This document shows positions 21,401 to 32,994 of a stretch of 64,000 nucleotides of DNA, in pieces (positions within the stretch are counted from its first letter, which is position 1; each line of letters begins with the position of its first letter). This DNA comes from Nelumbo lutea (taxonomy: Eukaryota; Streptophyta; Magnoliopsida; Proteales; Nelumbonaceae). Location of the stretch: positions 212,859,848-212,923,847 of the forward strand of contig JAKGHH010000001.1 of NCBI GenBank assembly GCA_022828595.1, in the 5' to 3' direction. Under the pieces are notes generated by a model. That model was not told the DNA's origin. It made no database searches and worked only from the letters and a program-made list of their open reading frames with translations. The position numbers were made by a program, and so were the translations under genes.

Positions 21401-22690
21401 TCTGCTGGGTTTGCTTCTTTTTCTTTTCCTTGGAAAAATTGTTGTTTTATGATCAACTACTATGGGATACCAGTCTTGTGGTCTATAGGTAATCCTGTTA
21501 ATTAATTATATATCTTCCTGAATATATATTGACGAGTTCTCTAGCTAGTCAATAACCTCGTTAATGAATCCCAGCATATTTTTAACGTCTCTTGTGTCTT
21601 CCCCATAGATAAATAGGTGGGTGATTTACTAAGACGTCCCTACAGTTTGGCATAATGACTAAGACCTACCTATAGTTAGTTTTATATGACAAAGACACCC
21701 TATGGTTTGCAACCGTGTTGACTGCAGGGACGCTGCTTGAACCCCCCACTTACGGTAGAAATGCTGTAAACTAAAATATTATAGGGTAAAAGACTTACAC
21801 TCCCCTGGAGTTTCCTATAAATACTAAAACTTCCCCTTTCTTTTGGAAAAGGGCTTAAACCTCCCCTGTTGATTATATCATTAGACAAATATTACCCCTC
21901 TCTTAACCATCCGTTATGAATCATCGTTACAAATAGCATTATTTCAAACACCCAATTATACCCTTGGTCAAAATTCCCAAATGATTCGGTTGGTCCCTTT
22001 TCTTCCTCATCAAATGGATGTTCGGCCACAACTGCAAATAGAAAACCTCATCAACAACAAATATAAAGGTTCAGAGTTCAGTATGTGCTGAGCAGCATTC
22101 ATTGAGAAGAAAAACTGCCATTTTTTTGAGGATTAAGCCCTTCTTTGTGAAATGAATAGATTTGGGCTTTTGGACATTGGATCGTGCTTGGAAGTCTGAA
22201 ATTTGTAACTTAGCCCTGTGAAAGCCTATAAATTGGAATGGAATCCTCAAAGGTCGTAGTAAAAATTCTTGGGCTTAGTCTGAAATTGTAGTTTTTGCTA
22301 ACTCTTCCTTCTTTCTCTCAGTCTACTATAAAAAAGGAACGCTCTGTTTTGACTCATCTTCCTGCTCTTATTTTTCTCAGTAAGTTACCTTTTCAAAGTT
22401 AAATCAATCTAGCCCTTAGGAAATAGAAGCCAGGCTCCTCTATATCATTGTGTTCAACAACTTTGTTAGCACAACACATCCTCCATATTACAGTGAGTTT
22501 CTTCTTCCGATCAAAAATTCACTTTCTGGTCACATCTTGTGTTATTTTGTTTAGGCACTCCAGCGCTGAAACAAACAGAAAATTGAGTTTCACCGTCTCT
22601 CCATATTCACAAACTGACAATAAAAATAAGCTCTGAACTTTTACACTTCATGTTTCACCTTGTTTAGAAAATACCGTAAACCATGGCTCC
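21401..22690. other. Downstream region of UGT copy A, no gene seen
   Basis: The segment 21541-21602 resembles the region downstream of copy B (about 51400-51460): CAATAACCTCGTTAATG against ATCAACCTCGTCGAATG, and AACGTCTCTTGTGTCTT against AATGTCTCTTCTGTTTA. This supports a duplication larger than the coding region. At 21615-21900 there are one-sided MITE-like ends (CCCTATGGTTTG, GGTAAAAGACTTACACTCCCC). A TATA-like CTATAAAAAAGG lies near 22326, but no gene follows it. Confidence 0.5.
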
Positions 22691-23650
22691 TGATGTTGTT
22701 CAATTCGATGTGTTTTGAACTGAGGATGCAATCAGATAGTCCTGCCAATCAAACAGGGCCGAGGTAAAAGGATGAATCCGTGCATCGAGATCTGCAATCA
22801 GGAGAAAGTTTAGAGGTCCAAGGAGTTGTTCCCCGGTTAGGTATTCCGACGCTCAAGTCAGTAAGATCGAGAAGGATGTGGTCGGGCCGAGTAGGTTGAA
22901 ATAGCATTGGTGCCGAAGAGATTATGCAAAGAGGTATTCAAAGAGTGCAGTTCCAAAAGGGGTCCCTTACCTCGAGCAACGAATACCTATTTATAGTTGG
23001 GTTTCCGTGTCCCAAACGAATAGGGCTCCCAGGGTTGTCGAGATGAGGGCATCCACCGAAGTCTTCAGGAGGTTTCATCTTCCTCGACGGAGTTCACTTC
23101 CTTGTCTGTGTAGAATACTCCTTCTTAGTTGTGCTCTTCCGTTATGCATTGCGTCGATGTGGTTTGAAGGGGGGCGACTGTGGAGATAGCCGCATAGCAT
23201 CCTTGGCCAACTCAACCATCACCCGAACACCACTACCCTAGTTCCGAAGTCGAGGATTGTAGTGCTCGGTTGTGGCTAGATGTGAAAGAGCTCTGCGGTC
23301 TTCGACTAAGGAACTATAATTTCTTTGAGTTGGCTGGCCTAGGGTAAGACCGGTTCGCTAGGTAGACCGGCTAGTTCAACTCTCATACTGTTTCTGATGT
23401 AACGGTTGGCATGAGCTGCACTTAGTTGGCATGAGGTGCCAGGTGCCATAATGTCATTGGAGGGCCAAATCCGCCCTCATCATTTGCCCCCCACTCTCGA
23501 GCTGAAAGTAACTTGGCGAATGGAGTAGATTTTTCCTTTTGGCCCATAATTCGACGAGCTCGTAAGCGCTGATTCAGTTTCTTAGGCTCTGGGAGCTGCT
23601 TGGAAGCGAGCTGCCCGTAAGGTGCTGAGGTCTCTACCAGTTTGGTACTG

Positions 23651-24075
23651 TAGCCCTTAGGCTCTGGGAGCGACTTGTAGTCCACTCCTGAACTTTGCCC
23701 ATGCCGAAGAGGCAACTGGGTCTTATGCAGTATTGTAGCCCTTAGGCTTTGGGAGCGACTCATAGTCCACTCCTAAACTTTGACCATGTTGAAGAGGCAA
23801 CTGGGTCTTGTGCAGTATTGTGGCCCTTAGGCTTTGGGAGCGACTCATAGTCCACTCCTGAACTTTGCCCATGCCGAAGAGGCAACTGGGTCTTGTGCAG
23901 TATTGTGGCCCTTAGGTTTTGGGAGTGACTCATAATCCACTCTTGAACTTTGCCCATGCCGAAGAGGCAAATAGGTCTTAAGTAGTATTGTAGCCCTTAC
24001 GCTTTGGGAGCGACTCATAGTCCATTCTTGAACTTTGCCCATGCCGAAGAGGCAATTGGGTCTTAAGCGATGAGG
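23651..24075. repeat. 85-bp tandem repeat, five units
   Basis: Units start exactly at 23651, 23736, 23821, 23906 and 23991. Each reads TAGCCCTTAGGCTTTGGGAG, CGACTCATAGTCCACTC, AACTTTGCCCATGCCGAAGA, GGCAACTGGGTCTT. It is an internal minisatellite of family N. Confidence 0.95.
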
Positions 24076-24099
24076 AAATCTTTTATCAGTTCGTCAGTT

Positions 24100-24250
24100 C
24101 GCGCCTGGGCCAGGCGGCCAGGTTGGCGTCTGTGCCAGGTCGCGCCGACTGCCAGGTTGGCGCATGTGCCAGGCTGCCAAGCTGCCAGGCCGCGCGTAGG
24201 ATGCACCAGGCCATGCCAGGCCGTCACAGTCTGTGCCAGGCCGCCGGGGG
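24100..24250. repeat. GC-rich degenerate repeat (GCCAGGTTGGCG-type)
   Basis: Short units of GTGCCAGG, CTGCCAGG and GGCGCATGTGCCAGGC follow each other irregularly. Comparable GC-rich text occurs in the LTRs of member 3 near 52680-52800. Confidence 0.6.
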
Positions 24251-24454
24251 GTGCCTTATAGCTATTATTGCGCTGCCTCCGCCTTATAATGCGGGAGCTT
24301 CAGTTTCTTTGAGTTCATAAAAAAAAGGAAACTATAAAGCGGGAGCTTCAGTTTCTAAAAAGGTGAGGACTTAGCTTTTTGTAAGATAAGAACTTAGTTT
24401 TTTGTAGGATGAGAACGTAGCTTTGTGTAGCGTGTTCCCACAGACGACGCTAAT

Positions 24455-25336
24455 TGATGTAATGGTTTCTGGTCATGTATCAATTTTTTTTGGCTAAGTA
24501 CCTCGTCACCTCGTCTGCTCCCAAGTGGCCTATGACTCAGGGGCTGAAGTGGAGCTCCCTAGTGTAGTGCAACCCGACTGCTCTCTGGAGGAAATGATCT
24601 ACTCCTCTTTGTAGACAGCGGGAACTGAGGAACCCGTCCTCCCTGCAGGAGATGATATGCTCATCTTTGTAGATGGCGGGAGTTGAGGGACCTGCGAGAA
24701 TTGAATCAGAGAACCTGGGGGTGTATACCCGACGAGGTCACTCTGATGGCTAAGTCAACACTTAGTAGTAGAGCTGAAAAATGATATAAGAGAATGAGAG
24801 AGCTAGAAAGCAGGGATTACCTCTCTCCTTTTCATCCCTGGGGGGTGAGGCCTTTATATACTGGAGCCCTCACGGGTTTGGTGGAACAGTTCCTGGATTC
24901 CCGCTGGAACGGGACCTGCTTTCGTGTTAGGTGGGGATAAAGCCACCAACCGATAAGGTTTCCCATTTCTGCCTGACTCGGGGTGTGGGTGAGCTAATGC
25001 AACCGTTACAAGTCATAATCCCGTAAAATGTGGGGTACGGTGGTGAGCTCCTCGGGGTTGTCACACGGTGGTTGGTCTGACTAGGAGGCAAGCTACATGT
25101 GGCGAGCTACTTGTGGTGAGCTACCTGTAGCGAGTTGCCTATAAGTGGCGAGCTGCCTGTAAGTGGCGAGCTGCCTATGGCGAGCTGCATGTGGCGAGTT
25201 GCCTGTAGCGAGTTGCCTGTGGTGATTTGTCTGTAAGTTGCAAGCTCGAGTTGTCTAGTTGTCAAGATGCTGCACTTAGTTGGCATGAGGTGCTAGGTGT
25301 CATAATGTCATAGGAAGGCCAAATCTGCCCTCACCA
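24455..25336 (-). repeat. 5-prime LTR of family N member 2
   Basis: About 882 bp. It resembles the reverse complement of the member 3 LTRs in the R/U5 half (for example GTCCCTCAGCTCCCGCC, TACAAAGG and GGTACTTAGCCA). It contains a roughly 16-bp minisatellite (GTGGCGAGCTGCCT-type) at about 25080-25215. A minus-strand TATA box lies near 24852-24862. Confidence 0.7.
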
Positions 25337-25444
25337 GTTTCCATTACAGGTCGGTAGATGTGTCATTTCATCTTCCCAAGGTCACATGCGTGCAAAGTGC
25401 AGCATTGAATCGGCGTCGTTGATCTGATTTGATCTGGACCGTTG

Positions 25445-25465
25445 GCTGCCTTTATAAAAAGGGGG
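25445..25465 (+). promoter_or_regulatory. TATA box ahead of the antisense accessory ORF
   Basis: CTTTATAAAAAGGGGG precedes the plus-strand accessory ORF relic. In Tat elements this ORF is thought to have its own promoter, opposite to the main transcript. Confidence 0.35.
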
Positions 25466-25639
25466 TAGGTGGGCAATTTCACTTTGTCATTTGGGAAGAG
25501 TCTACGCCTTGGAGTTCGGCTGACATCCCTTGGTTGATATCTCAGTTGTCTCGAACTTTTTCTTCAATAAGATGTCTTCCACGGTTCCACTACGTCTTCC
25601 CTGTCTTCCCTTTTCACTAGGTATACTTTGGGGGATAAA

Positions 25640-27610
25640 AGTGAGGGTAGTTCTCGGCACGAGGTGATAGAGGTTAGGGTACTAGAGACCAATGTTAATG
25701 TGGCCAAGGTTGGTGACGAGAGCAATGTTGAGGTCTAAGATATTGGTGCTTGAGAGACTGGTGCCGACAAGGTGGCTGAAGTTGATGTGGAGTCAGAAGA
25801 GCAAGCCCTTGAGAGGAGATTTGGGGAGTGGTTTGCCTTAGCTCCATGTAGCCTTTCTCTAGCAAGTATGGCTCAAATCGGGGAAGTGTATCGCATTCTT
25901 GAAGAGTATGAACTTTGGTGTCCTAGGATTGGGGAGAGAGCCACTTTGGCTTGTCCCGATGGGAGTTGTGTGTACGTTTCGGGGTAGTGTCCATCTTAAG
26001 GTGGCATTGGGTCCTACCTGTTCAATTGATGTTGAACTCATTTTGGTACCTGGTCGGGCTACTTTGCTACTACACTCTCAAGGATATTGAGAGAGCCACT
26101 TTGGCCTATCCCAAGGGGAGTTGTGTGTACGTTTCGGGGTAGTGGCCATCTTAAGGTGGTATTGGGTCCTATCTGTTCAATTGATGTTGAACTCATTTTG
26201 GTACCTGGTCGGGCTACTTTTCTATTGCACTCTCAAGGATATTGAGATTACCCTGCCAATGTTTAGATACTTTCTCAACACAAGTAGGAGTACTACTACC
26301 CGTCGGATAGGTCGAACGTCAAGGTGCTCGTTGGGGCTCCCTCTCCCATTAAGCAATGGAAAGAGGGTTTCTTCTTTGTGGAGTGTTGAGGAGGTTGGTC
26401 ATTTTCCCTCATCCTATCTGCTTTGAAGACCAAGGATAAGGGTCCTTCCTAGGTCAAGTTGTAGAAGGAGGAGATAGTTGCTATGAGGAGGACAATGTGG
26501 GTGCACATTGAGGAGTACACATCGTCCCAATTGCTAACCTTGGCTAGGCTAATGTGCCCTTCGGCCGAACAATCCCAGTCTGGTCCATGGGCTACATGGT
26601 CTCCCTTTCTTTTTAGTGAGCCTGTTTTCACACGGTTCTAACTTTGTGGTGAACTGTGTAGATTCAGACATGGCTGGTGCTGAAGAGAGAGCTTAGCATA
26701 TGCGAGTCGCGACCGTGAGGAAGGAATAAGTGGCTAGGGCCTCAAGCACGCAACCCAGAGCTGTGGAGTTTCAATGCCATTCAGCGTAGTGTACACCTCA
26801 ACAAAGGAAGTGGCCAAGGTTGATGGAGGAAGTCGTGGTAATTGACTCCAGGGAGGCCACAATGCAACTCGAGCAATCTTTGTCGTAGAGGGAGGATGCT
26901 CCAGAATATGCTTCTATTGAGGCCTCAGTCAGTGTGTACGTGCCGTAGTGGTCGGTTAGCTGGAGGACATCCTTGACATGGAGGGGGTGGTTGAGCAGCT
27001 TTCCCAGGGTGTGATTCTCCCCGGTATTAGGAAGGAATACAGTAGCCACACCAGCAACTTCCTGTAGAGTGCGACTCTCCATCAAATCATGGCAGTAAGT
27101 TCGGCTTTACTTATTCTTCCTTGTTTCTCTTCTTTTCTTTTGTGCTAACTATTCAGTGCCCTATAGTTGGTTTATTTGGTCGCGTCAGCCTTATCGATTG
27201 CCTCCGTGGGTTGCAGTGATTTTATGAATTGTGAGAGATCGAGAACATCCAATTGAAAGCAGAGTTGGTCGAGTTGAAATGTGGCATCGAGGAGAGGGAT
27301 AACACCGTCTACAAGCTAAAGGGCCACATTAATGATCACAAAGAGTCGCGAGAGGTGCTGAGGAGGGGGCTCAAGGAGGCTGAGAAGGAGTAGGGCGTCT
27401 CTGAGTATAGAGCTTTGGAGGCTCATCAAAATGACCTAGACGACTATGCTTCTGACTCTTAGAAGGAGGGATTTGCTCTCTTTCAATTGAAGGTGATGCG
27501 TTAGTTCCCAGAGGTGCTCGGTGTCATTTACGGGTTCAAGCCGTTCATTACCGAAGAGCCCGAGCACAAAGATGTTGTCAATGTTGATGCCTAGGAGTGT
27601 GCTGAGGACC
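25640..27610 (+). pseudogene. Antisense accessory ORF of a Gypsy-type transposon, decayed
   Basis: Fragments in changing frames read MAQIGEVYRILEEYELWCPR, GERATLACPDGSCVYV, PVQLMLNSFWYLVGLLCYY, GAPSPIKQWKEGFFFV and, near 27240-27420, a charged coiled-coil-like stretch (IQLKAELVELKCGIEERDN, GLKEAEKE). This order (an E-Y-L motif, a G-CVY motif, QL-PN-W, then WK-FFFV and a C-terminal coiled coil) is that of plant proteins annotated as putative gypsy-type transposon. Many stops and shifts and a 155-bp internal tandem duplication make it non-functional. Its role in intact elements is not established. Confidence 0.55.
25936..26245. repeat. 155-bp tandem duplication
   Basis: GAGAGCCACTTTGGC at 25936 recurs at 26091. 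The two copies are nearly identical through GTGTGTACGTTTCGGGGTAG to CTCTCAAGGATATTGAG, so the duplication is younger than the general decay of the ORF. Confidence 0.9.
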
Positions 27611-28529
27611 CCCCAACAGAAAATTGACGTGTTGTCTCTTCCCCTCTTTTTTTAGGGTCTTTGTATTTATCTCGATATGTCAGGTTTATAATCATTGTGT
27701 CAGCTTCTTGATTGATGGAAATTTAGTCTTTTTGTCGAGTACATTTTGCATTGCTTCTCTCTTCTCTCTAAGTTGTTCTGCTTTGGAATTAGGTTAGTCG
27801 GTAGGGTTCATAGGTTGCGCTCTATTACTTGCTCTTAGTCGGTAGGGCTCATTAGGTTAGTCGGTAGGGTTCATTATGGCCTTGGTCTCATGTTGGTCGA
27901 GGTCTTGGGCTTTGTGTCCTTAGTCTCATGTTGGCCGATGTCTTGGGCTTTCCGCAGTCCTCAGCTTCATGGTCGAGGTCTTTAGCTTTGTGGCCTCAGT
28001 CTTACATTGGCTGAGGTCTTTGGCTCCGATTCTCACCAACCGAGGTCTTTGTCTTAGTGGCCTCATTCTTATGCTAGTCGATGTGCTTACGAGCTCTCAA
28101 TGTCACTGAGGAGCTTAGTGGCATCTGGTCTTGGAGAGCTTTGCGCTCTTTGACTAGGCTAGCCATGTTCCTTGGCTGCACCGACTGTGAGTTGGGAGGG
28201 TGTACGAAGTTCGATGGTCATCCTCTTGCCATTATGTGGCGGGGACATCTTTTCCACGGTTCCCATCGGGGGATTGTTCTGACCTCGACTGTCTATGGTC
28301 GGTCGAGTCTTTTGTGTAATGGTTGTTGGGCCTTGGCCATTATAAGTCGGCCAAGTATTTTATGAGATTGTCGTTGCACTGTGACCATTGGTTAGTGTGG
28401 AGTTCAGCAGTTAGAGTTTTGTCAAACTATGTGCAGGCATTTAGTCATTTGTGCTTGAAAGAACACTCTTTATTCATTGAGTTTGTATGGCTTGGTCATT
28501 GTTAGTGCTTGCACTGATTGTCATTATTA
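27611..28529. other. Repetitive spacer between the accessory ORF and gag relics
   Basis: Contains repeated TTAGTCGGTAGGGTTCAT and GGTCGAGGTCTTGGGCTTTG-like units at 27780-28080. No reverse transcriptase, RNase H or integrase motif was found on either strand. Confidence 0.5.
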
Positions 28530-29420
28530 CATTTGAATTCTTGGCACTCTAGCTCTTTGGTGTGGGTCCTCCGTGCTTAGTTTCCCCCCTTTAATGGTCG
28601 TCCTACCCAAGATGACAGCGATGACCCTGATCGGGGGAGCTTGGGTTAGAGGCTTGTCGGTGTAGTGCAACTCTTCTATGGGTTTAAGCTCTTTGGTATC
28701 GATGAACCCACGAGGTATCCACGTCAGACGAGGTCTTCCAAGTGGTGGCAAAGGTCGTGGAAACTTTCGGTGTCGTGGTTGTGGTCTCAGTGGAAATCAC
28801 AATACCTCTCCTAATTCCTTTTGTTGCCATGGGTTTTATCTTTTCAGGCCACTTGATGAAGTTGTGGTCATAGATCTGCATTAATATTTTGGATCGTGGC
28901 ACGTTTAGGAAAGTAAAGTTCCTATACGTCGGCGATGGGGTCCTCGGTCTATGATCAGGTCAACGGTCCTATCTCTTGTTGTCTCTATCCAATTTGCGCT
29001 CATCATGGTCCTTTCGCTTCCGATCATTTTGGTCCTCTTCACGTCTTCGTAGTGCTTGGGATTCCTCGGCGTTCATGTACTTCTATGCATGCTTCATGGG
29101 CACGGTTAGGTTAGACAAAGTGTTCTTTTGCAACAAGAAGTTGAACATTGAGGAGTGCATTCCGCTCATTATGGCTATCATGACTACTAATTGGTCTAGA
29201 GCTTGAACTTGAAGGGCCTCAATGTTGAACCTTGCCAAGTATTCCTTCAAGGTTTCTCCTTTCCGTTGTGGTACTTGCATGAGGTTGGTTGACATTTTCT
29301 AGTGCCTTTGGCTGGTAGTGAACTGTGTCAGGAACTGTGTCTCCAACTATTCCCAACAGGATATGGACCGCAGTGGAAGGGAGGCGTACCAGGTTCTGGG
29401 ACTCCATGGAGGGTGGCGAT
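28530..29420 (-). pseudogene. Gypsy (Tat-like) gag fragment
   Basis: The minus strand reads MQVPQRKGETLKEYLARFNI, EALQVQALDQLV, then RSKILMQIYDHNFIKWPEKI and PPIRVIAVILGRTTI. The first part is the core of the retrotransposon gag family (Q.ge.l.eY..RF). The second is the region before and around the gag zinc finger in Tat-type elements, though a clean CCHC finger is lost. Frame breaks are frequent. Weak sequence may extend upstream toward 30150. Confidence 0.6.
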
Positions 29421-30281
29421 GAAGGCCTTGCACATGAAACCCTTAGAGGAGCTATGTAAAATCATTATCGCCTTGAACCCTTCAATATGATTGTTTGGGT
29501 CTAAGGCCCCATTGTACCTTTCGAACTGAGGAGGCCACCATCCGGATGGAGGAAGCTTGTTGACAATCTCTTAGATGAAGATGGGCTCTTTTGCAGGTTG
29601 TTGATCGTGATGTTGTTCTGTTGATCGGGTCGTCGGAGAGGCCATGTTGCGATCTACTTAGCTACGCTCCGGCTCAGCCAACCATTGTCATAGGTCCCCG
29701 ATTTCAGCATCCCTTTCAGCCAGTACCATGTTGATGGACTTCTTTGCTTTCGGAACTGCTTGTTGATCTCGAAGTGAGTTGGATTCGGCTATCAAGATTG
29801 GTGGTTGTTGTATGCATTGTTCAAGTAGTTCTCACACTACAATCCTTGTGCCAAAGTGATGTGATTTACTATGGGCATCGTGCACACGAGGCCAAGTTGG
29901 GGGGTTAGACCTTCGGGATGGATGCAGACACTTGCAATTGGATTGGGCCCTATGCTGACCTGCATGACGCTTTTTGGAGTCCTCAATGTGAGGATCGGCT
30001 GGGGAAGGGCAAGTGGCTTGGGGGTGTGCACCGGTTGTCCCTGCGTCTTCATCATGGTGAGGATACGGTCAACTTTCTACTACATAGGGAGGAATTGTGC
30101 GGGGTCAACTATTACTTGATGCTGGGGCTCCCGAGGTGGGGAGCTACGAAGTGAGCGGGATCCCGAGATGGGAAACAGGCTCTGGAGCAGTCGGATGTGT
30201 TCTTAGGCATAGTTGCTTTTAATGCATGGAAAGGGGTTTGGGAAATGATTTTTTGTATGTTTCCCACAAACGACACTAATT

Positions 30282-30494
30282 TGATGTTTTTTGATTCAAA
30301 GTGTTCCAAACCAAGAAACACTAGAAAGAGAGGGTTCAACACTTTACCAAGGAGGTGCTCTTGGAGTATTTGTAGCTGGTAGTTTTGAGGAACAAAACAA
30401 AGTCCTTATCCTATCAAAGACCTTACCCTATCCACATCATACAAAAACCTTATAAACCTTGGGACCACACTCCACCAAGGGAGATCTAAAGTTG
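30282..30494 (-). repeat. LTR fragment next to the Tat-like relic
   Basis: Starts TGATGTTTTTTG on + directly after the primer-binding site, so it is the end of the 5-prime LTR of the minus-strand relic. It is truncated after about 200 bp. Confidence 0.4.
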
Positions 30495-30686
30495 AGAGAA
30501 TTCTTATATTGGGTAAGCATACACATGGTTCGTGAATATAGTGCCCACCGACATTCACACTTGGGATGATTTGGTGGAGAGGCTTGCGATGAAGTGGTTC
30601 ACTCTGGAGAGAAAGATGACACTAATAGATATGAAGAATCTAAGATGGTACAACTCGGAAAAGATGAAAGATTATAACATTAGGTG
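30495..30686 (+). pseudogene. Short Gypsy gag fragment
   Basis: Reads TWDDLVERLAMKWFTLERKM, TLIDMKNLRWYNSEKMKDYN. This fits the core of a Gypsy gag (W.dl...F...F), with the M-NLR-Y-E-YN pattern that follows. It is plus strand, opposite to the neighbouring relic, and stops where an LTR start (TGATGAGGGTGG) begins at 30687. Confidence 0.45.
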
Positions 30687-31076
30687 ATGAGGGTGGATTT
30701 GGCCCACCAATGAAATAGTGACACATTGTCACAAGTGACTCCTTCACTGCGCCATCAAGCACCTATCATCGTGCCTTCAGAGTGCCTACAGCGTGCCTTC
30801 TTGGTTTCATCATGTGTGTCATGGGTAGACTATGTATGTATCTTGTAAAGGGGGACCGCCAATGGTGTTATTGTAATTACTTAGTATGATTTTCCACTCT
30901 TTTGATGTTTTCTTATATCACTCCCCCAAAAGCTTAACGTACTCTTTGAGGGGAGGTAGGTAGTCGAGTGAGCTCATAAACATGTAAAGGTAAAGCACGA
31001 GATCCCCTCGACACTGTATTGTGTGCTTGTGCTTACCACTGATTAATGCAATACAAGTTGCCTTTTGTATAATTTG
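30687..31076 (+). repeat. Partial LTR beginning like family N
   Basis: TGATGAGGGTGGATTTGGCC, ACCAATGAAATAGTGACAC parallels the start of the family N LTR at 52559. The rest diverges. It is cut at 31076 by the insertion of the large Copia element. Confidence 0.5.
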
Positions 31077-32980
31077 TGTTACACAGTTTTGTATGCCCTT
31101 AGCTTCAATCAGAATGATGTACTTTATGAGTTTATTGTAAATGAATAAAATTGCATATTTGATTCATGTTCCTATGGTATGTTTCTGTGTAATGCCCTTA
31201 AACTGGACACTTAATGAGACTCGTGTTAATTTAGAATGTTCACAGCCAATGGATCGGTCTGGGGAGACCTATCCTGACAAGGTTGACACTGTGGTGCCAC
31301 CAAGTCAGTTGGGGTGGCCTATCTCAGCCTCCGGGGTGAGACCCTAGGCACATACAATGTAGGATTAATTGAATCTATGAACTGGACCTGATTTCCAGTA
31401 TTGCCCTGGACCTTGGAGATTGATGGTCAAAACTGGAAAGTTACACCCAACCCCTACACTCGATTATGATACTGCACTAGGTGTCGGATTGGGCTGTCTT
31501 TGATGTACCAATCAGTGAGATCCTTAGCGGGGGTAAAAACCTGGGTATGTTGGGATAGTCAAAGAATTCATCTAAGTGGGTGATCATAGTGACAGGATCA
31601 GCCCCTTTGTCCGACAAAGGTAATGATTGGTAATGCACTCTTAGTGATGGAAACCAAGACTGTCGGCAGCCGATTTCAACCGTTGAGATTTGTTTTGCAA
31701 AGTATATTTTATATGAGATATAAAAGTATATATATTATGGTTTCTCAAATGTTTGCAAGAAGGTTTTAATTCCCGAGATCCATATAAGCAGAGAGTGCAA
31801 CACTGTTCCTTGCAGCCGAGGGAGAGGTCCTCTCTTGTCAAGCAATGTATGATCATTATGGGCTGAGAGGTTAAGTGTAAGACCATTGAGGATAATACCT
31901 AATGGGCTAATCTTGCATCTGCCCACAGTCCCTAGGTGTTACAAGGTGGTTTGGCCCAGGGACCACTTAGAGTAAGTGTTGGGCCCATAGAGCCCATTTG
32001 ATAGGTTTCAAGGGGTGCATTGTCCATAATAGTGTATTCGACCAGGCCTTGTAACAAAGGCTGGGCTGAACCCATGTGGCTGATGTGTAGATCAATGGTT
32101 GGGTCCCATGCCATACAAGGAAGCCCAACTGGGCAGCAGTTAGGAAGGTTAAATAAGCACATAAGCTTACTGGGCCTAAAGCCCATTTCGAACTGGGCTA
32201 TTTATTTAGTTAATAATGGGGTGAATTCTGAGATGGATTAGCCCCTATCCACTCAGAGAGTCTAGATCTGAATGTGATTCAGATCTAGAAACCTCCTAAT
32301 GAGATTAGGAGAAAGCTAATCTAATCTGCAGATAAGATAAGGGTTTATCCTTATCACCTGAAGAGAAGGCTGATCCAAATATGATTTGGATAAGCAGCTC
32401 CTAATGGGATTAGCAGCTGATCCTTTAGGTTAACAAAAGAAGAAGGGGGCGGCAGCCTTTAGAAGACACACATAAGATTTTTTTCAGTGCTGAAATCACA
32501 AGAAGAGAGAATTATGCACCCTGCGAATACTCTCTTGCCGCCCTGTTTGCTAGTTCGATCTCCAGTTGTGGGAGAAGTCAAGATTCGATCTTGACATCAG
32601 TTCTTTGAGAAAGGATTGAAAGAAAGTTGTGCTCACGTACCATCCTACTGTTTCTTGCGAAGGACAGAGTTTTTGGAGAAGAACACTGTTGATTCTGCTC
32701 CATCCTGCACTACGCCATCTTCAGTGGGAGCAGTCTTTGGATCCTTCCTTGGGCATGAACACCTTCGTTGGGGGATATTATTTATCCGTATCAGGTTTAA
32801 TCCTCCCCTACTCCTTTTGGTTCAGATCTGGGTCAGTTTAAGTTTCAAGAATGATCCTTGAAAATATGATTTTCTAAATTGGGAATGCGATTCATAGTTG
32901 AAGGGAGAGAAAAGTTTTTGAAATTTGCCCCTTATTCCGCAATCTTTGGGCGTCCATGGGATGGATCTCTCATCCCTTCA
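31077..32980 (+). repeat. Copia 5-prime LTR
   Basis: 1,904 bp, starting TGTTACACAGTTTTGTATGC and ending CTCATCCCTTCA. It matches 38193-40133 with small indels, for example the loss of a block near GATGGATTAGCCCC at about 32235. Confidence 0.9.
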
Positions 32981-32981
32981 G

Positions 32982-32994
32982 TGGTATCAGAGCC
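32982..32994 (+). other. Copia primer-binding site
   Basis: TGGTATCAGAGCC, exactly the initiator methionine tRNA complement, one base after the LTR. Confidence 0.9.

Larger units (their letters stand above)
22691..25336 (-). mobile_element. Non-coding LTR retrotransposon (family N), member 2, chimeric
   Basis: The interior (23483-24454) has the family polypurine tract next to the left repeat (minus strand, GAGAGTGGGGGGCAAA, 23483-23498). It has the primer-binding site next to the right repeat (minus strand, TAGCGTCGTCTGTGGG, 24437-24452). The element therefore reads right to left. No gag or pol is present. The two terminal repeats agree at their outer ends (GCACTTAGTTGGCATGAGGT through CCCTCATCA or CCCTCACCA) but differ strongly inside, so they are not a matched pair. 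The left boundary at TGATGTTG (22691) is an estimate. The flanks GCTCC and GTTTC differ by two C/T changes. Confidence 0.65.
25337..30281 (-). mobile_element. Tat-like Ty3/Gypsy relic lacking pol
   Basis: Gag remnants read on the minus strand (about 29420-28530). A separate accessory ORF remnant reads on the plus strand (about 25640-27610). A primer-binding site (GTGTCGTTTGTGGGAAA, minus strand, near 30262-30278) and the start of an LTR at 30282 mark the 5-prime side. An antisense accessory ORF near the 3-prime end is known from Tat-lineage Gypsy elements. The 920 bp between the two coding parts holds only repetitive text (TTGGCCGAGGTCTTGGGCTTT-like units, about 27780-28080). Protease, reverse transcriptase and integrase are therefore absent. 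The 3-prime LTR was not found; member 2 of family N abuts at 25336. Confidence 0.6.

Noticed and set aside
22320..22690. Promoter and first exon of a gene interrupted by the 22.7-kb element
   Set aside because: A TATA-like motif and a 62-residue frame are present, but the frame has no family resemblance and nothing on the far side of the element (25337 onward) continues it.
23422..24042. Repeated ORFs on the minus strand
   Set aside because: Translation of an 85-bp tandem repeat in a non-coding retroelement interior. The repeat length is not a multiple of three, so frames change with each unit.
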